Shown: one piece after another, positions 7,113-14,346 of the stretch
Layout of the letters: the number at the start of each line of letters is the position of its first letter
Numbering within the stretch: position 1 is the first letter of the stretch
Source: Candidatus Omnitrophota bacterium
GTDB taxonomy: Bacteria; Omnitrophota; Gorgyraeia; B26-G9
Assembly: GCA_028718845.1 (NCBI GenBank)
Contig: JAQULA010000007.1
Location: 1 to 21,023 of the forward strand
DNA: 21,023 nucleotides
Direction: 5' to 3'
Program-made: the position numbers and the translations under genes
Notes under the pieces: generated by a model
Seen by the model: only the letters and a program-made list of their open reading frames with translations
What the model was told of the DNA's origin: nothing
The model's database searches: none

Positions 7113-8246
7113 ATGAACCCACTGGGCATCTATATCCATATCCCGTTTTGTATACGAAAATGTTTATACTGCGATTTTGTTTCTCAGGCAGACGGATCCG
7201 CGCGGGAGATTGAGCGATATTGCACGGCATTAGAACGCGACAGTGCCCGGCAGAGCCGTTTAAGCCAGGGTTATTCGGTTACCAGCATTTATTTCGGCGG
7301 CGGTACTCCTTCATTATTAAGCGGAATACAGATAGGGAAGATCATGCAGGCATTGCGGCGTGATTTTAATATTTCCGCCGGCGCGGAAATCACCTTGGAG
7401 ATGAATCCGGCCACGGCATCGCTGCGGACACTAACGTCTTATCGGAAATCCGGGATAAACCGCATCAGTCTTGGAGTGCAGTCGTTTCAGGACCATTATT
7501 TAAAGATTCTGGGCCGGGTGCATACGGTGCGTGAGGCTTATCAGGCGTTCGCCCTTGTGCGCAAGGCCGGTTTTGATAATGTCAGTATCGACCTTATGTA
7601 CGGTCTTCCCGGCCAGACATTCCGTGAATGGTCGGAGGATCTTTTCCGGGCAGTGCAGCTAAAACCGCAGCATGTTTCTTTTTACGACTTGGTGTTGGAA
7701 AAAGGTACCCCGTTGTATACGATGAAGAAAACCCTGTCTTTGCCGGGTGAACAAGAACAGGTAAAGATGTATACAGCCGGATGTAAACAATTGCATGCTG
7801 CCGGGTATTGTCATTATGAAATTTCCAGTTTCGCCCAACCGGGAAGGGAATCGCGGCACAATCAGATCTACTGGCGGAATGAAGAATACCTGGGATTAGG
7901 CGCGGCGGCGTTTTCTTATCTGCAGGGATCCCGGTTCCGCCTGAGTAAAAATATTAATGACTACCTGCAACAAGTGCAGAGCAATACGATCCGGCGGTAT
8001 GGCCAAGAGCGCTTGAACCGGTATCAACGCGCCGAAGAAACAATGATGCTGTATCTGCGGCTGTTGTCCGGATTTTCCCTGGAGCAATTAAGAAAAAGAA
8101 CCGATATGATTATTGATGAGCAGCTTCTCGGACGGCTGAAAGGTTTGGTTGAGGATAAATTAGTGAGCAGACGGGGAGAACGGTTCAAGTTAACGAATAA
8201 AGGGATTCTGTTGTACAATACCGTGGCGGAACGGATACTCTCGTAG
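7113..8246 (+). CDS. hemW: Radical SAM heme chaperone HemW
   Basis: A 377-residue cytoplasmic protein of the HemW family (formerly called HemN-like coproporphyrinogen III oxidase). The radical SAM cluster motif is C13-x3-C17-x2-C20 in HIPFCIRKCLYCDF; the residue after the motif is D-F, not the extra cysteine of true HemN, so HemW is preferred. Other family marks are YFGGGTPSLL, EMNPAT, RISLGVQSF, DLMYGLPGQ and the C-terminal winged-helix-like HemN_C segment. HemW binds heme and inserts it into apo-proteins such as respiratory chain enzymes. The ATG at 7113 is chosen because the family begins just before GIYIHIPFC; the frame continues 16 codons upstream into repeat words. No clear SD is seen. 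A hairpin terminator in the repeat at 8361-8386 would serve this gene. Confidence 0.95.
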   Translation: MNPLGIYIHIPFCIRKCLYCDFVSQADGSAREIERYCTALERDSARQSRLSQGYSVTSIYFGGGTPSLLSGIQIGKIMQALRRDFNISAGAEITLEMNPATASLRTLTSYRKSGINRISLGVQSFQDHYLKILGRVHTVREAYQAFALVRKAGFDNVSIDLMYGLPGQTFREWSEDLFRAVQLKPQHVSFYDLVLEKGTPLYTMKKTLSLPGEQEQVKMYTAGCKQLHAAGYCHYEISSFAQPGRESRHNQIYWRNEEYLGLGAAAFSYLQGSRFRLSKNINDYLQQVQSNTIRRYGQERLNRYQRAEETMMLYLRLLSGFSLEQLRKRTDMIIDEQLLGRLKGLVEDKLVSRRGERFKLTNKGILLYNTVAERILS

Positions 8247-8324
8247 GTCATACAAGTCACAAGAGAAAAGGAGCTCGCAGCTGGCAGCTCATGGCTCATA
8301 GTAAACCGGAGGACGAGGGACGGC

Positions 8325-8408
8325 CGCTCCGTGCACTCGCTTCAAGTCCCTTAAAAAGCAAAAACTCTCTTCCGAGAGTTTTTTTAATGGTGCGGAGGAA
8401 GGGACTTG
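8325..8408. repeat. 84-bp direct repeat, copy A (duplicated tRNA-Leu 3' end plus terminator)
   Basis: Identical to 8502-8585 except for one base in the hairpin loop. It contains, on the minus strand, the last 21 bases of the tRNA-Leu including CCA, then the terminator hairpin, then a 16-base flank. No tRNA body precedes this copy, so it is a remnant or tandem-duplicated tail and not a second gene. Confidence 0.9.
8361..8386. terminator. Bidirectional terminator downstream of hemW
   Basis: ACTCTC (8364-8369), loop TTCC, GAGAGT (8374-8379), flanked by A-runs on the left and seven T on the right, so it can act in both directions. On the plus strand it ends the hemW transcript. Confidence 0.7.
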
Positions 8409-8463
8409 CCTACTACATTCGTCCCATCCGGGGACTCATTGCGCAGGCCCCCCTTCGTGCACT

Positions 8464-8486
8464 AAATTTACCGTCCAGGTAAATTT
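8464..8486. repeat. Perfect 9-bp inverted repeat in the spacer
   Basis: AAATTTACC and GGTAAATTT separated by five bases, between the two copies of the 84-bp repeat. It may be a hairpin or protein-binding palindrome; function unknown. Confidence 0.7.
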
Positions 8487-8501
8487 GAGCTCCCATGAGG
8501 T

Positions 8502-8585
8502 CGCTCCGTGCACTCGCTTCAAGTCCCTTAAAAAGCAAAAACTCTCTTCTGAGAGTTTTTTTAATGGTGCGGAGGAAGGGACTTG
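8502..8585. repeat. 84-bp direct repeat, copy B (includes the genuine tRNA-Leu 3' end)
   Basis: This copy overlaps the 3' part of the tRNA-Leu gene. It contains the hairpin ACTCTC/GAGAGT (8541-8556), which is the tRNA terminator on the minus strand. Outside the hairpin, TTCAAGTCCCTT (8518-8529) is an inverted copy of the tRNA T-arm sequence at 8577-8588. Confidence 0.9.
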
Positions 8586-8651
8586 AACCCTTATAGGCTT
8601 GCGCCCAACAGCCCCTCAAACTGTCGCGTATACCAATTCCGCCACCTCCGC
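8565..8651 (-). tRNA. tRNA-Leu (anticodon GAG)
   Basis: Read on the minus strand the cloverleaf is complete: acceptor GCGGAGG / CCTCCGC, D-arm with GGTATACGC, anticodon stem ACAGT / GCTGT around the loop TTGAGGG (anticodon GAG, reading CUC and CUU), a class II long variable arm (GGC GCAA GCC), T-arm AAGGG TTCAAGT CCCTT, discriminator A and an encoded CCA. The long variable arm and the anticodon agree on leucine. The terminator follows at 8541-8556. The 3' end is duplicated at 8325-8408. Confidence 0.95.
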
Positions 8652-8847
8652 ACAGAAACCGAAAATTGAGGGATATTTCCCGGGGTATCTGCCGGGATAG
8701 ACTCAAAACCAAAGTGCTCTATTTATACCATGAAACCCCCGGCATTTCAAGGCAAAAACATACTTTGTGGGTTTTCAATTTATTGAGGTATAAACGGTCT
8801 TTTCCTAATCGCTATTCGCTGAGGGCTATCCGCTGTTTTACTAATGC
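8652..8847. other. Intergenic region between tRNA-Leu and pgi
   Basis: No gene seen. It contains a word-repeat stretch with the inverse of the AGCGAATAGCG / AGCGGATAGC family at about 8805-8835. Confidence 0.4.
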
Positions 8848-8876
8848 TTGTCAACTTTTCTCCCCGGTGATACAAT
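8848..8876 (+). promoter_or_regulatory. Sigma-70 promoter of pgi
   Basis: TTGTCA (8848-8853), exactly 17 bases, TACAAT (8871-8876). The transcript should begin near 8883, giving a leader of about 55 bases with AAGGAG before the ATG. Confidence 0.8.
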
Positions 8877-8938
8877 AAAAACTACTTATGTTTTAGTTCT
8901 ACCATGTCTTATGATAATTTTAACAAGGAGAAAGAGCG

Positions 8939-10243
8939 ATGAAAGCAATAAAACTGGTTACCGATAATTGTAAGGGGTTTGTCTCACAGCAGGAACTGGA
9001 TGCGGTTGCCAAACCGATAACGCTTATTCACCGGGAATTGAAGGAGAAAACCTGTCCCGGGTCTAATTTTACCGGCTGGCTGGATTTGCCCTCCACTTTT
9101 TCGGAGACGCTGATCAAGGATATTGAACAGACCGCCGCCCGGATACGAAAAAACTGTGATGTGTTTCTGGTCCTGGGAATCGGCGGTTCTTATTTAGGCG
9201 CGCGGGCAACCCTGGAATTCCTGAAACCGTTTTGTGCCAATGAACAGAAGAGCGAAAAACCGAAGGTTTATTTTGCCGGGCAGAATATCAGCGCGGATTA
9301 TTTAAACGATGTCCTGGCCTTGTGCAAAGGCAAACGGGTGATGGTCAATGTTATTTCCAAGTCCGGGACAACCACGGAAACCGCGGTGGTTTTCCGGATC
9401 GTTAAGCAGTACATGGAAAAAAACTACGGCCGGAAGTGCAAAGATCTGATCATTGCCACGACCGATGCTTCCCGCGGAGCGCTGCGCCACCTTGCCGAGC
9501 AGGAAGGCTATAAGACTTTCGTTATTCCGGATGATATCGGAGGCCGTTTTTCCGTGCTGACGCCGGTAGGGTTGCTGCCGATCGCCGCGGCCGGTATCGA
9601 TATCCGGGCCCTGCTTAAGGGAGCGAAGGATTTCGAGCGCGTGTGCGACAAGGTTGATGTGTCCGCGAATCCGGCCTATAAATACGCCGGTATACGCCAT
9701 ATCCTTCATAAAAAGGGAAAAGATATCGAGGTCCTATCCGGGTTTCATCCCTCGTTGCATTATATCGGGGAATGGTGGAAACAGCTTTTCGGCGAAAGCG
9801 AAGGCAAAGACGGCAAAGGTATTTTTCCGGCGACTTGTGATTTTACCACCGACCTGCATTCGATGGGCCAGATGATCCAGGCGGGAAAGCGCAATCTTTT
9901 CGAAACGTTTATGGTGGTGGAATCGTCACTGGCAACGGTTAAGGTGCCGAAGATGGCTGATGACGGAGACGGATTGAATTATCTTGCCGGCAAAGACCTG
10001 GATTACGTTAATCATAAAGCTTATGAAGCTACGGCCAGCGCGCATTATGAAGGCGGCGTGCCGAATATGTCTATTGTTGTTCCGGAGCGCACCCCGTATT
10101 ATCTGGGGCAGTTATTCTATTTCTTCGAGAAAACCATCGCCATGTCCGGTCTTCTTTCCGGGGTGAACCCATTTGATCAGCCCGGCGTGGAAGCGTATAA
10201 GAAAAAAATGTTTAAGCTGCTTGGGAAGCCGGGAACGAAATGA
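8939..10243 (+). CDS. pgi: Glucose-6-phosphate isomerase
   Basis: A 434-residue phosphoglucose isomerase of the short bacterial type (Bacillus-like, about 450 residues). It interconverts glucose-6-phosphate and fructose-6-phosphate in glycolysis and gluconeogenesis. Visible marks: GIGGSYLGARA (~80-90), the phosphate-binding SKSGTTTET (140-148), the family signature DDIGGRFSVLTPVG (~198-211), the glutamate in GESEGKDGKG and in RNLFETF (E322), the histidine region NHKAYEATASAHYEGG, and the C-terminal catalytic lysine in GVEAYKKKMF. Its own strong promoter and an AAGGAG ribosome binding site precede it. It appears to be a single-gene unit with no clear terminator hairpin. Confidence 0.97.
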   Translation: MKAIKLVTDNCKGFVSQQELDAVAKPITLIHRELKEKTCPGSNFTGWLDLPSTFSETLIKDIEQTAARIRKNCDVFLVLGIGGSYLGARATLEFLKPFCANEQKSEKPKVYFAGQNISADYLNDVLALCKGKRVMVNVISKSGTTTETAVVFRIVKQYMEKNYGRKCKDLIIATTDASRGALRHLAEQEGYKTFVIPDDIGGRFSVLTPVGLLPIAAAGIDIRALLKGAKDFERVCDKVDVSANPAYKYAGIRHILHKKGKDIEVLSGFHPSLHYIGEWWKQLFGESEGKDGKGIFPATCDFTTDLHSMGQMIQAGKRNLFETFMVVESSLATVKVPKMADDGDGLNYLAGKDLDYVNHKAYEATASAHYEGGVPNMSIVVPERTPYYLGQLFYFFEKTIAMSGLLSGVNPFDQPGVEAYKKKMFKLLGKPGTK

Positions 10244-10384
10244 AACGCAGTTCGTCGCTCATCGCCGTAGTTCATGGGACGGAAGAAGGAAGATGGAAGA
10301 GGGAAGCAAAAACTCAGTAGGCAATACGAGCGAGGGTATGCGGTTGCTATGAGCCATGAGCTATCAGCTATGAGCTAATTGGTT
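10244..10384. repeat. Intergenic word repeats before the sigma factor gene
   Basis: Contains a GGAAGAAGGAAGATGGAAGA run (10281-10304) and GCTATGAGCCATGAGCTATC with a further GCTATGAGCT (10347-10376). The latter resembles the GCAGCTGGCAGCTCATGGCT segment at 8276-8295. No gene seen. Confidence 0.55.
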
Positions 10385-10412
10385 GGAACTATTCGTCGGA
10401 AAATTTGTCTAA
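10385..10412 (+). promoter_or_regulatory. ECF (RpoE-like) promoter of the sigma factor gene
   Basis: GGAACT (10385-10390), 16 bases, GTCTAA (10407-10412) is an excellent match to the RpoE-type consensus. It ends four bases before the ATG at 10417, so the sigma factor probably activates its own gene and the mRNA starts at or next to the start codon. Confidence 0.75.
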
Positions 10413-10416
10413 TACT

Positions 10417-11010
10417 ATGGAGAATGAAACGATTTCTCTGGAATCGGAACAAGCGCTGATCCGGCGTTGTCAGCAGGGCGAACGCGAAGCGTTCACTATC
10501 CTGATGCAGCAGTATCACCGCCGCATTTTTAATGTCGCTTTTCGTATGCTCGGCGATTACGCGCAGGCGGATGAAACCGCTCAAGAAGTGTTTATCCGGG
10601 CGTATCGCGGTATCGACGGGTTTCAGGGCAAAGCGCGGTTTTTGACCTGGCTGTACGCGATTACCGTAAATCTTACGCGTAATCGTATCCGCAGTAATTG
10701 CCGGATGCGCCGGTTAGAGACGACTCTGGATCCTTCGGGAGAGGGCGATTGCGCCGGCAGCAATGATGTGCCGGATACCACGACGATTGCCCCGGATAAA
10801 GCATTGCTGAATAAAGAAAAGCATGACCTGATCCATGGCGCGATCCAGTCGCTGGCTGAAGAATTTCGGAGTGTGATCATCTTGCGCGATGTCGAAGCGC
10901 TTTCCTATGAGGACGTGGCGCGGATACTGAATATCAATATCGGCACGGTAAAATCGCGCCTTTCCCGGGCGCGCCGGCTGTTGCAGGAAAAACTGCGGGA
11001 GGTGTTCTAA
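10417..11010 (+). CDS. ECF-family RNA polymerase sigma factor (RpoE-like)
   Basis: A 197-residue group 4 (ECF) sigma factor. Region 2 spans about residues 22-92, with QADETAQEVFIRAYRGID and the -10-contacting FLTWLYAITVNLTRN. Region 4 spans about 138-190, with the helix-turn-helix SYEDVARILNINIGTVKSRLSRARRLL. There is no region 1.1 or 3, as usual for the family. An anti-sigma gene follows after a single base, so the pair forms a classical signal-transduction operon. The ATG at 10417 is preferred over a TTG at 10405 because the TTG lies within the predicted RpoE-like promoter. No SD is present, in keeping with a leaderless transcript. The inducing signal is unknown, though the membrane-bound partner suggests the envelope. 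Confidence 0.93.
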   Translation: MENETISLESEQALIRRCQQGEREAFTILMQQYHRRIFNVAFRMLGDYAQADETAQEVFIRAYRGIDGFQGKARFLTWLYAITVNLTRNRIRSNCRMRRLETTLDPSGEGDCAGSNDVPDTTTIAPDKALLNKEKHDLIHGAIQSLAEEFRSVIILRDVEALSYEDVARILNINIGTVKSRLSRARRLLQEKLREVF

Positions 11011-11011
11011 G

Positions 11012-12076
11012 ATGCGGTGCCAGGAATGTAAAAAATCGCTTTCGCAATTTCTCGAGCATCAGCTCGATGCCCGTCAGGAAGAAATTATGCGCAAACATAT
11101 CGAACAATGCGCCGATTGCAGCCGTGCTTTGGCTTCGTTTACGGAGATGGTGAATTTGCTGCATGGTTTGCGGGAAGTTAATCCGCCGCCGGATTTTATC
11201 CGTAAGGTTAATGCCCGGCTGGATGCGCCGACGCTGTGGCAGCAATGGCAGCAGCGCGTCGCGCTGTTGTGGAGGGCTCCCCTGGCGCTGCGGGCAGCCA
11301 CGGTGGCGGCTACGCTGGTGCTGGCGATATATGTTACGAATCAATCCCGGACTTTCGAGACTAAAGGGACGATCGCTCCGGCCGGGAAAAGCATGCTCGC
11401 GGCGTCGCGGATGAAAGAAACTCGGGATTCGGAACCAGCGTTAACCCCGCAGTGGTCCGCGCATCAACCGGAAGTATCGCCGACTCGGAATATGCCTGTC
11501 CAGGTCCCGATGACGGCCGATTCCCTGATGATGCCGGCTGAAGAGGCCGGACAGTCTTCTGAAACCGGGCAGGCTATGGAGAGGGTGAGTAAGTCAAAAG
11601 CGCGGGTGAGCAGTCAATCTTTTGCCAAGGGATCTTCCGCGGAAATGGTTTTGCCGGAGGCCGAACAAGCGGTTGGCCGCGTTGAGTTAAAATCGGATAC
11701 GATTGAAAAAGAAGCGGCGGCAATAGAACCGGGTAATTTGATCGCGGCGTATCGTGAGCAGGAGTGGCTGCTTATTCCGCGTGATCCCAAGCAAGCCGAG
11801 CCGGCCATCGCCGCGCTCTTAACGGAACTGAAAGCGTTTGATATACAGCCGCAGCAAATAGCGGACGATTCTTCGGTGGTGTATCGATTCAGTATCCACT
11901 TCTCTCAGGTTTCTCTTTTGGCCGCGCGTTGTGAGCGATTGGGAGCAATAACCTATCTTACGCCGTTTCCGATTGCCCGTCCTGAGGCCTATACCAGTAC
12001 TCATGGCGGAGGTAATCCCTTATTGCCGGAAGAAGTCATTCCGGTTCAGCTTACGCTTAAAAAGCCGCGACCATAA
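11012..12076 (+). CDS. Zinc-finger anti-sigma factor, membrane-anchored
   Basis: A 354-residue protein, the expected negative regulator of the ECF sigma factor encoded one base upstream. The N-terminal cytoplasmic domain is a zf-HC2/ZAS domain with H29-x3-C33-x2-C36 (HIEQCADC) and C3/C6. One transmembrane helix lies at about residues 91-110 (ALRAATVAATLVLAIYV). It is followed by a long low-complexity periplasmic linker rich in M, S, E and P (about 120-230) and a C-terminal globular domain of about 100 residues that I do not recognise and that could sense the signal. The ribosome binding site GGGAGG overlaps the end of the sigma gene, so translation is probably coupled. No terminator was recognised downstream. 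Confidence 0.88.
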   Translation: MRCQECKKSLSQFLEHQLDARQEEIMRKHIEQCADCSRALASFTEMVNLLHGLREVNPPPDFIRKVNARLDAPTLWQQWQQRVALLWRAPLALRAATVAATLVLAIYVTNQSRTFETKGTIAPAGKSMLAASRMKETRDSEPALTPQWSAHQPEVSPTRNMPVQVPMTADSLMMPAEEAGQSSETGQAMERVSKSKARVSSQSFAKGSSAEMVLPEAEQAVGRVELKSDTIEKEAAAIEPGNLIAAYREQEWLLIPRDPKQAEPAIAALLTELKAFDIQPQQIADDSSVVYRFSIHFSQVSLLAARCERLGAITYLTPFPIARPEAYTSTHGGGNPLLPEEVIPVQLTLKKPRP

Positions 12077-12171
12077 GCACAATCTGTTTTTCCGCCCGTC
12101 CCGATGAAAATCCATTCCCTCAACACATTTATCAGCAATATATTAAGTTAATAAAAAAAATCAATCCCGGT

Positions 12172-12200
12172 TTGCTGAACCTGCCGCGATATGATATACT
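12172..12200 (+). promoter_or_regulatory. Extended -10 promoter of the radical-SAM-like gene
   Basis: TTGCTG (12172-12177), 17 bases, TATACT (12195-12200), with an extended TGA before the -10 box. From 12169 to about 12202 it resembles the promoter at 14253-14281 closely: both have GGTTTGC, GAACC, CCG and GATATGATATACTTT. Confidence 0.75.
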
Positions 12201-12258
12201 TTAACGTTTTTTTAAACGATACTTTTTGACCGACAATATGATGCCGGGCCATAACGTG

Positions 12259-14172
12259 ATGATCGGAAAAAAAATAATACCAATAGTGACAATGCTCCTC
12301 GTGCCGATGCTGCTTATGGGGCAGTATGTTCACGCGGATAATAAATGTGCCGTGCACGAGGCCAGCCTCTCGCCGAAAATCCTGATTCCGGCGGAGGTCG
12401 TCGCGGGGGTTCGGCAATTTACGCAGCAGCCGGTGTCTCTGGACCGCCTGTATCGGGAAAATAAGCTGAGTGCCCGGGTGGAATCATTGCTGGGTAAAGT
12501 CCGCTATTATAAAAGCGACAACATCAGCGCGGCACGGGACCGGGATACGGTACGGCAGAACGGCCTGGATATCGAAACCGTGTTGTATATTCAAAATAAC
12601 CGTACCGGAAAATGTTCCGGCAGATGTGAGAATTGTTATAAGTATCATGGTGGTTGGGGAAATGACCGGGTGCTTGACCCATTGTCTCTGCAGGATATCG
12701 AACGGCTCGTTTATCAGGCATTTGTGTTTGATATACGAACAATCAGTCTTAATGGGGAAGACAGCTTTGATGACTGGCCGAGTTTACTGACCATTGCCCG
12801 GGCCTGTGTTACGGGAAAAGAGCAGATCCTGTATCCTTTCGGCTACGCCCTGCATATTTTTAGCAATGGTTATGCCATACTCAATGATCTGGATAACGCC
12901 GAGAAAAAATTCCGGGAGTTGAAATCTACCGGAGCGGATTTTCGTCTGTGTTTAAGCTGGGATTATGATAAAGTTATGTTTTTAAGCAAGTCCGGCGGGA
13001 TAACCGAAGACGCGGTTATCACTAACATGGCGCTGATGCTGATTGCTTTCCGAAAGGTATTTCCGGAAAGTGAACTGATCATTAACAATACCGTTACGTC
13101 CGGGCAAAAGGAACGGAATAGAATTTTTCTCAGGCAATTAGATGAAAAATTCACCCGGCTTTCCGGAAAACGCAAATACCCTGCCTGGACGGTCTGGAAC
13201 GGCCGGCGCAGTGAATTTGCCGGGTCCTCCTCCGATACTAAGGTTACCTGGAGAGACCGGTTTAAAAAACTGGTTGCCAAGGCCCAGCGCCAGGATTTTA
13301 TCTGTTATTATAACAGTTTTATCGACGCGGCAACCGGGACGCTTTCCAACTGCACGATTTATTCCACCAATGGCCGGCGCAAGGTGTCGGTTGCCACATT
13401 GCGGGAGATGCTGTTGGCGCCGTTTCAACATCCGCTGATGCGGCATCTTTATTACGGGAACAGGGAAGAACGCGGTAGAGCAAAATGCCGGGAATTTTTA
13501 TTTGCCTGCTGCCTGCGGCCGGACTACTGGAACCAGCCGTTATTTTTTGAGCAGTTTGAGACTAAGATCATGAACGATCCGGTCCTGAGAACAAAAACCG
13601 CGCTGCTTTCCCTGCTGCGGGATATCCTGCTTAATTATGAAACCTATGACATGTCGCCTCCGTTCGTCAGCCGGCTGGAAAGTTTTCCCAAAGAAATAAT
13701 ACCGTTTCTGGTCGATGATGAAATCGTGAAAGCGTATCTTCACTATATCGATGAAATCAGGTACCGGCAGATCATGAAAGACGGTTATGGGGATAACCAC
13801 GGTTTTTTTAACCTGTATTATGTGTGGACCGATTTTAAGCAGGGCCGGATCAGCAATAAGGAAGAATTGGCGCGGCGGACCGGGAACGTCTGCCGTACTT
13901 ATCAATTCGAAGCATTTCTGCCGTATATCCGGAACATAGCCCGCCGGATGGGCGCGGATATCGGGCCCGGCAGCGATCCGGATGATACCTGGAAATTTTT
14001 TGAACAGCTTACCCGGCACGATATGGAGGTTATTTTTAGAAATGTTCTGGAGGAACAGATCATCCCCTCTTTTTATACCCGCCCGAACAATAATGCCTTT
14101 TCATTCCGGACCATGCCGGTATTGTTGAACCCGAATATTGCGAAAAGCGATTTTGTGTCCACCGCGATATAA
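12259..14172 (+). CDS. Radical-SAM-like protein with signal peptide and LSP motif
   Basis: About 637 residues. Residues 1-26 look like a signal peptide (MIGKKIIPIV, then a hydrophobic run ending near YVHA). LSPKILIP follows at residue 37. A radical SAM core can be recognised: C119-x3-C123-x2-C126 (CSGRCENCYK) after a hydrophobic strand (VLYIQNN), then ISLNGED in the place of the usual GGEP motif, FSNGYAIL like the TNG strand, and FRLCLSWDYD like the usual SLDG strand. The remaining 350 residues are not recognised. The last residues are FVSTAI. Export would be odd for an enzyme that needs [4Fe-4S] and SAM, so the N-terminus may be a different sorting signal. ATGs at 12238 and 12241 are alternative starts; none has a ribosome binding site. 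The substrate is unknown. Confidence 0.75.
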   Translation: MIGKKIIPIVTMLLVPMLLMGQYVHADNKCAVHEASLSPKILIPAEVVAGVRQFTQQPVSLDRLYRENKLSARVESLLGKVRYYKSDNISAARDRDTVRQNGLDIETVLYIQNNRTGKCSGRCENCYKYHGGWGNDRVLDPLSLQDIERLVYQAFVFDIRTISLNGEDSFDDWPSLLTIARACVTGKEQILYPFGYALHIFSNGYAILNDLDNAEKKFRELKSTGADFRLCLSWDYDKVMFLSKSGGITEDAVITNMALMLIAFRKVFPESELIINNTVTSGQKERNRIFLRQLDEKFTRLSGKRKYPAWTVWNGRRSEFAGSSSDTKVTWRDRFKKLVAKAQRQDFICYYNSFIDAATGTLSNCTIYSTNGRRKVSVATLREMLLAPFQHPLMRHLYYGNREERGRAKCREFLFACCLRPDYWNQPLFFEQFETKIMNDPVLRTKTALLSLLRDILLNYETYDMSPPFVSRLESFPKEIIPFLVDDEIVKAYLHYIDEIRYRQIMKDGYGDNHGFFNLYYVWTDFKQGRISNKEELARRTGNVCRTYQFEAFLPYIRNIARRMGADIGPGSDPDDTWKFFEQLTRHDMEVIFRNVLEEQIIPSFYTRPNNNAFSFRTMPVLLNPNIAKSDFVSTAI

Positions 14173-14252
14173 ATTATTCATCACCCAGAGGCCTATATCT
14201 GCAACATGTTTATTCTTAATATCTTGCGGCAACCGGAAAATGCCTTTTCGGT

Positions 14253-14281
14253 TTGCGAACCCTCCGATGATATGATATACT
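14253..14281 (+). promoter_or_regulatory. Extended -10 promoter of the methyltransferase-like gene
   Basis: TTGCGA (14253-14258), 17 bases, TATACT (14276-14281), extended TGA. The transcript should begin near 14288. The same boxes and much of the spacer are found before the gene at 12259, which argues for common control. Confidence 0.75.
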
Positions 14282-14346
14282 TTTCCAATTATTATTTCGG
14301 CAAACTTTTTATTTGGAGAGAGTTGCGGCTAATCCCGGGGAATGGT

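Noticed and set aside
8325..8585. Possible CRISPR array
   Set aside because: Only two 84-bp copies, carrying tRNA tail and terminator sequence, without a second spacer or any cas gene.
8413..8712. 99-codon open frame on the minus strand across the tRNA-Leu and repeats
   Set aside because: It covers a complete tRNA and terminator, has no family resemblance and is explained by chance openness.
12172..14281. The neighbouring ECF sigma factor as driver of the LSP promoters
   Set aside because: These promoters have sigma-70 boxes with correct spacing; the shared GAACC is not followed by a GTCTAA-like box at 16 bases.
14206..14346. In-frame upstream extension of the methyltransferase-like gene
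   Set aside because: The promoter at 14253-14281 lies inside it, so most of it would not be transcribed, and the extension would bury the signal-like segment.
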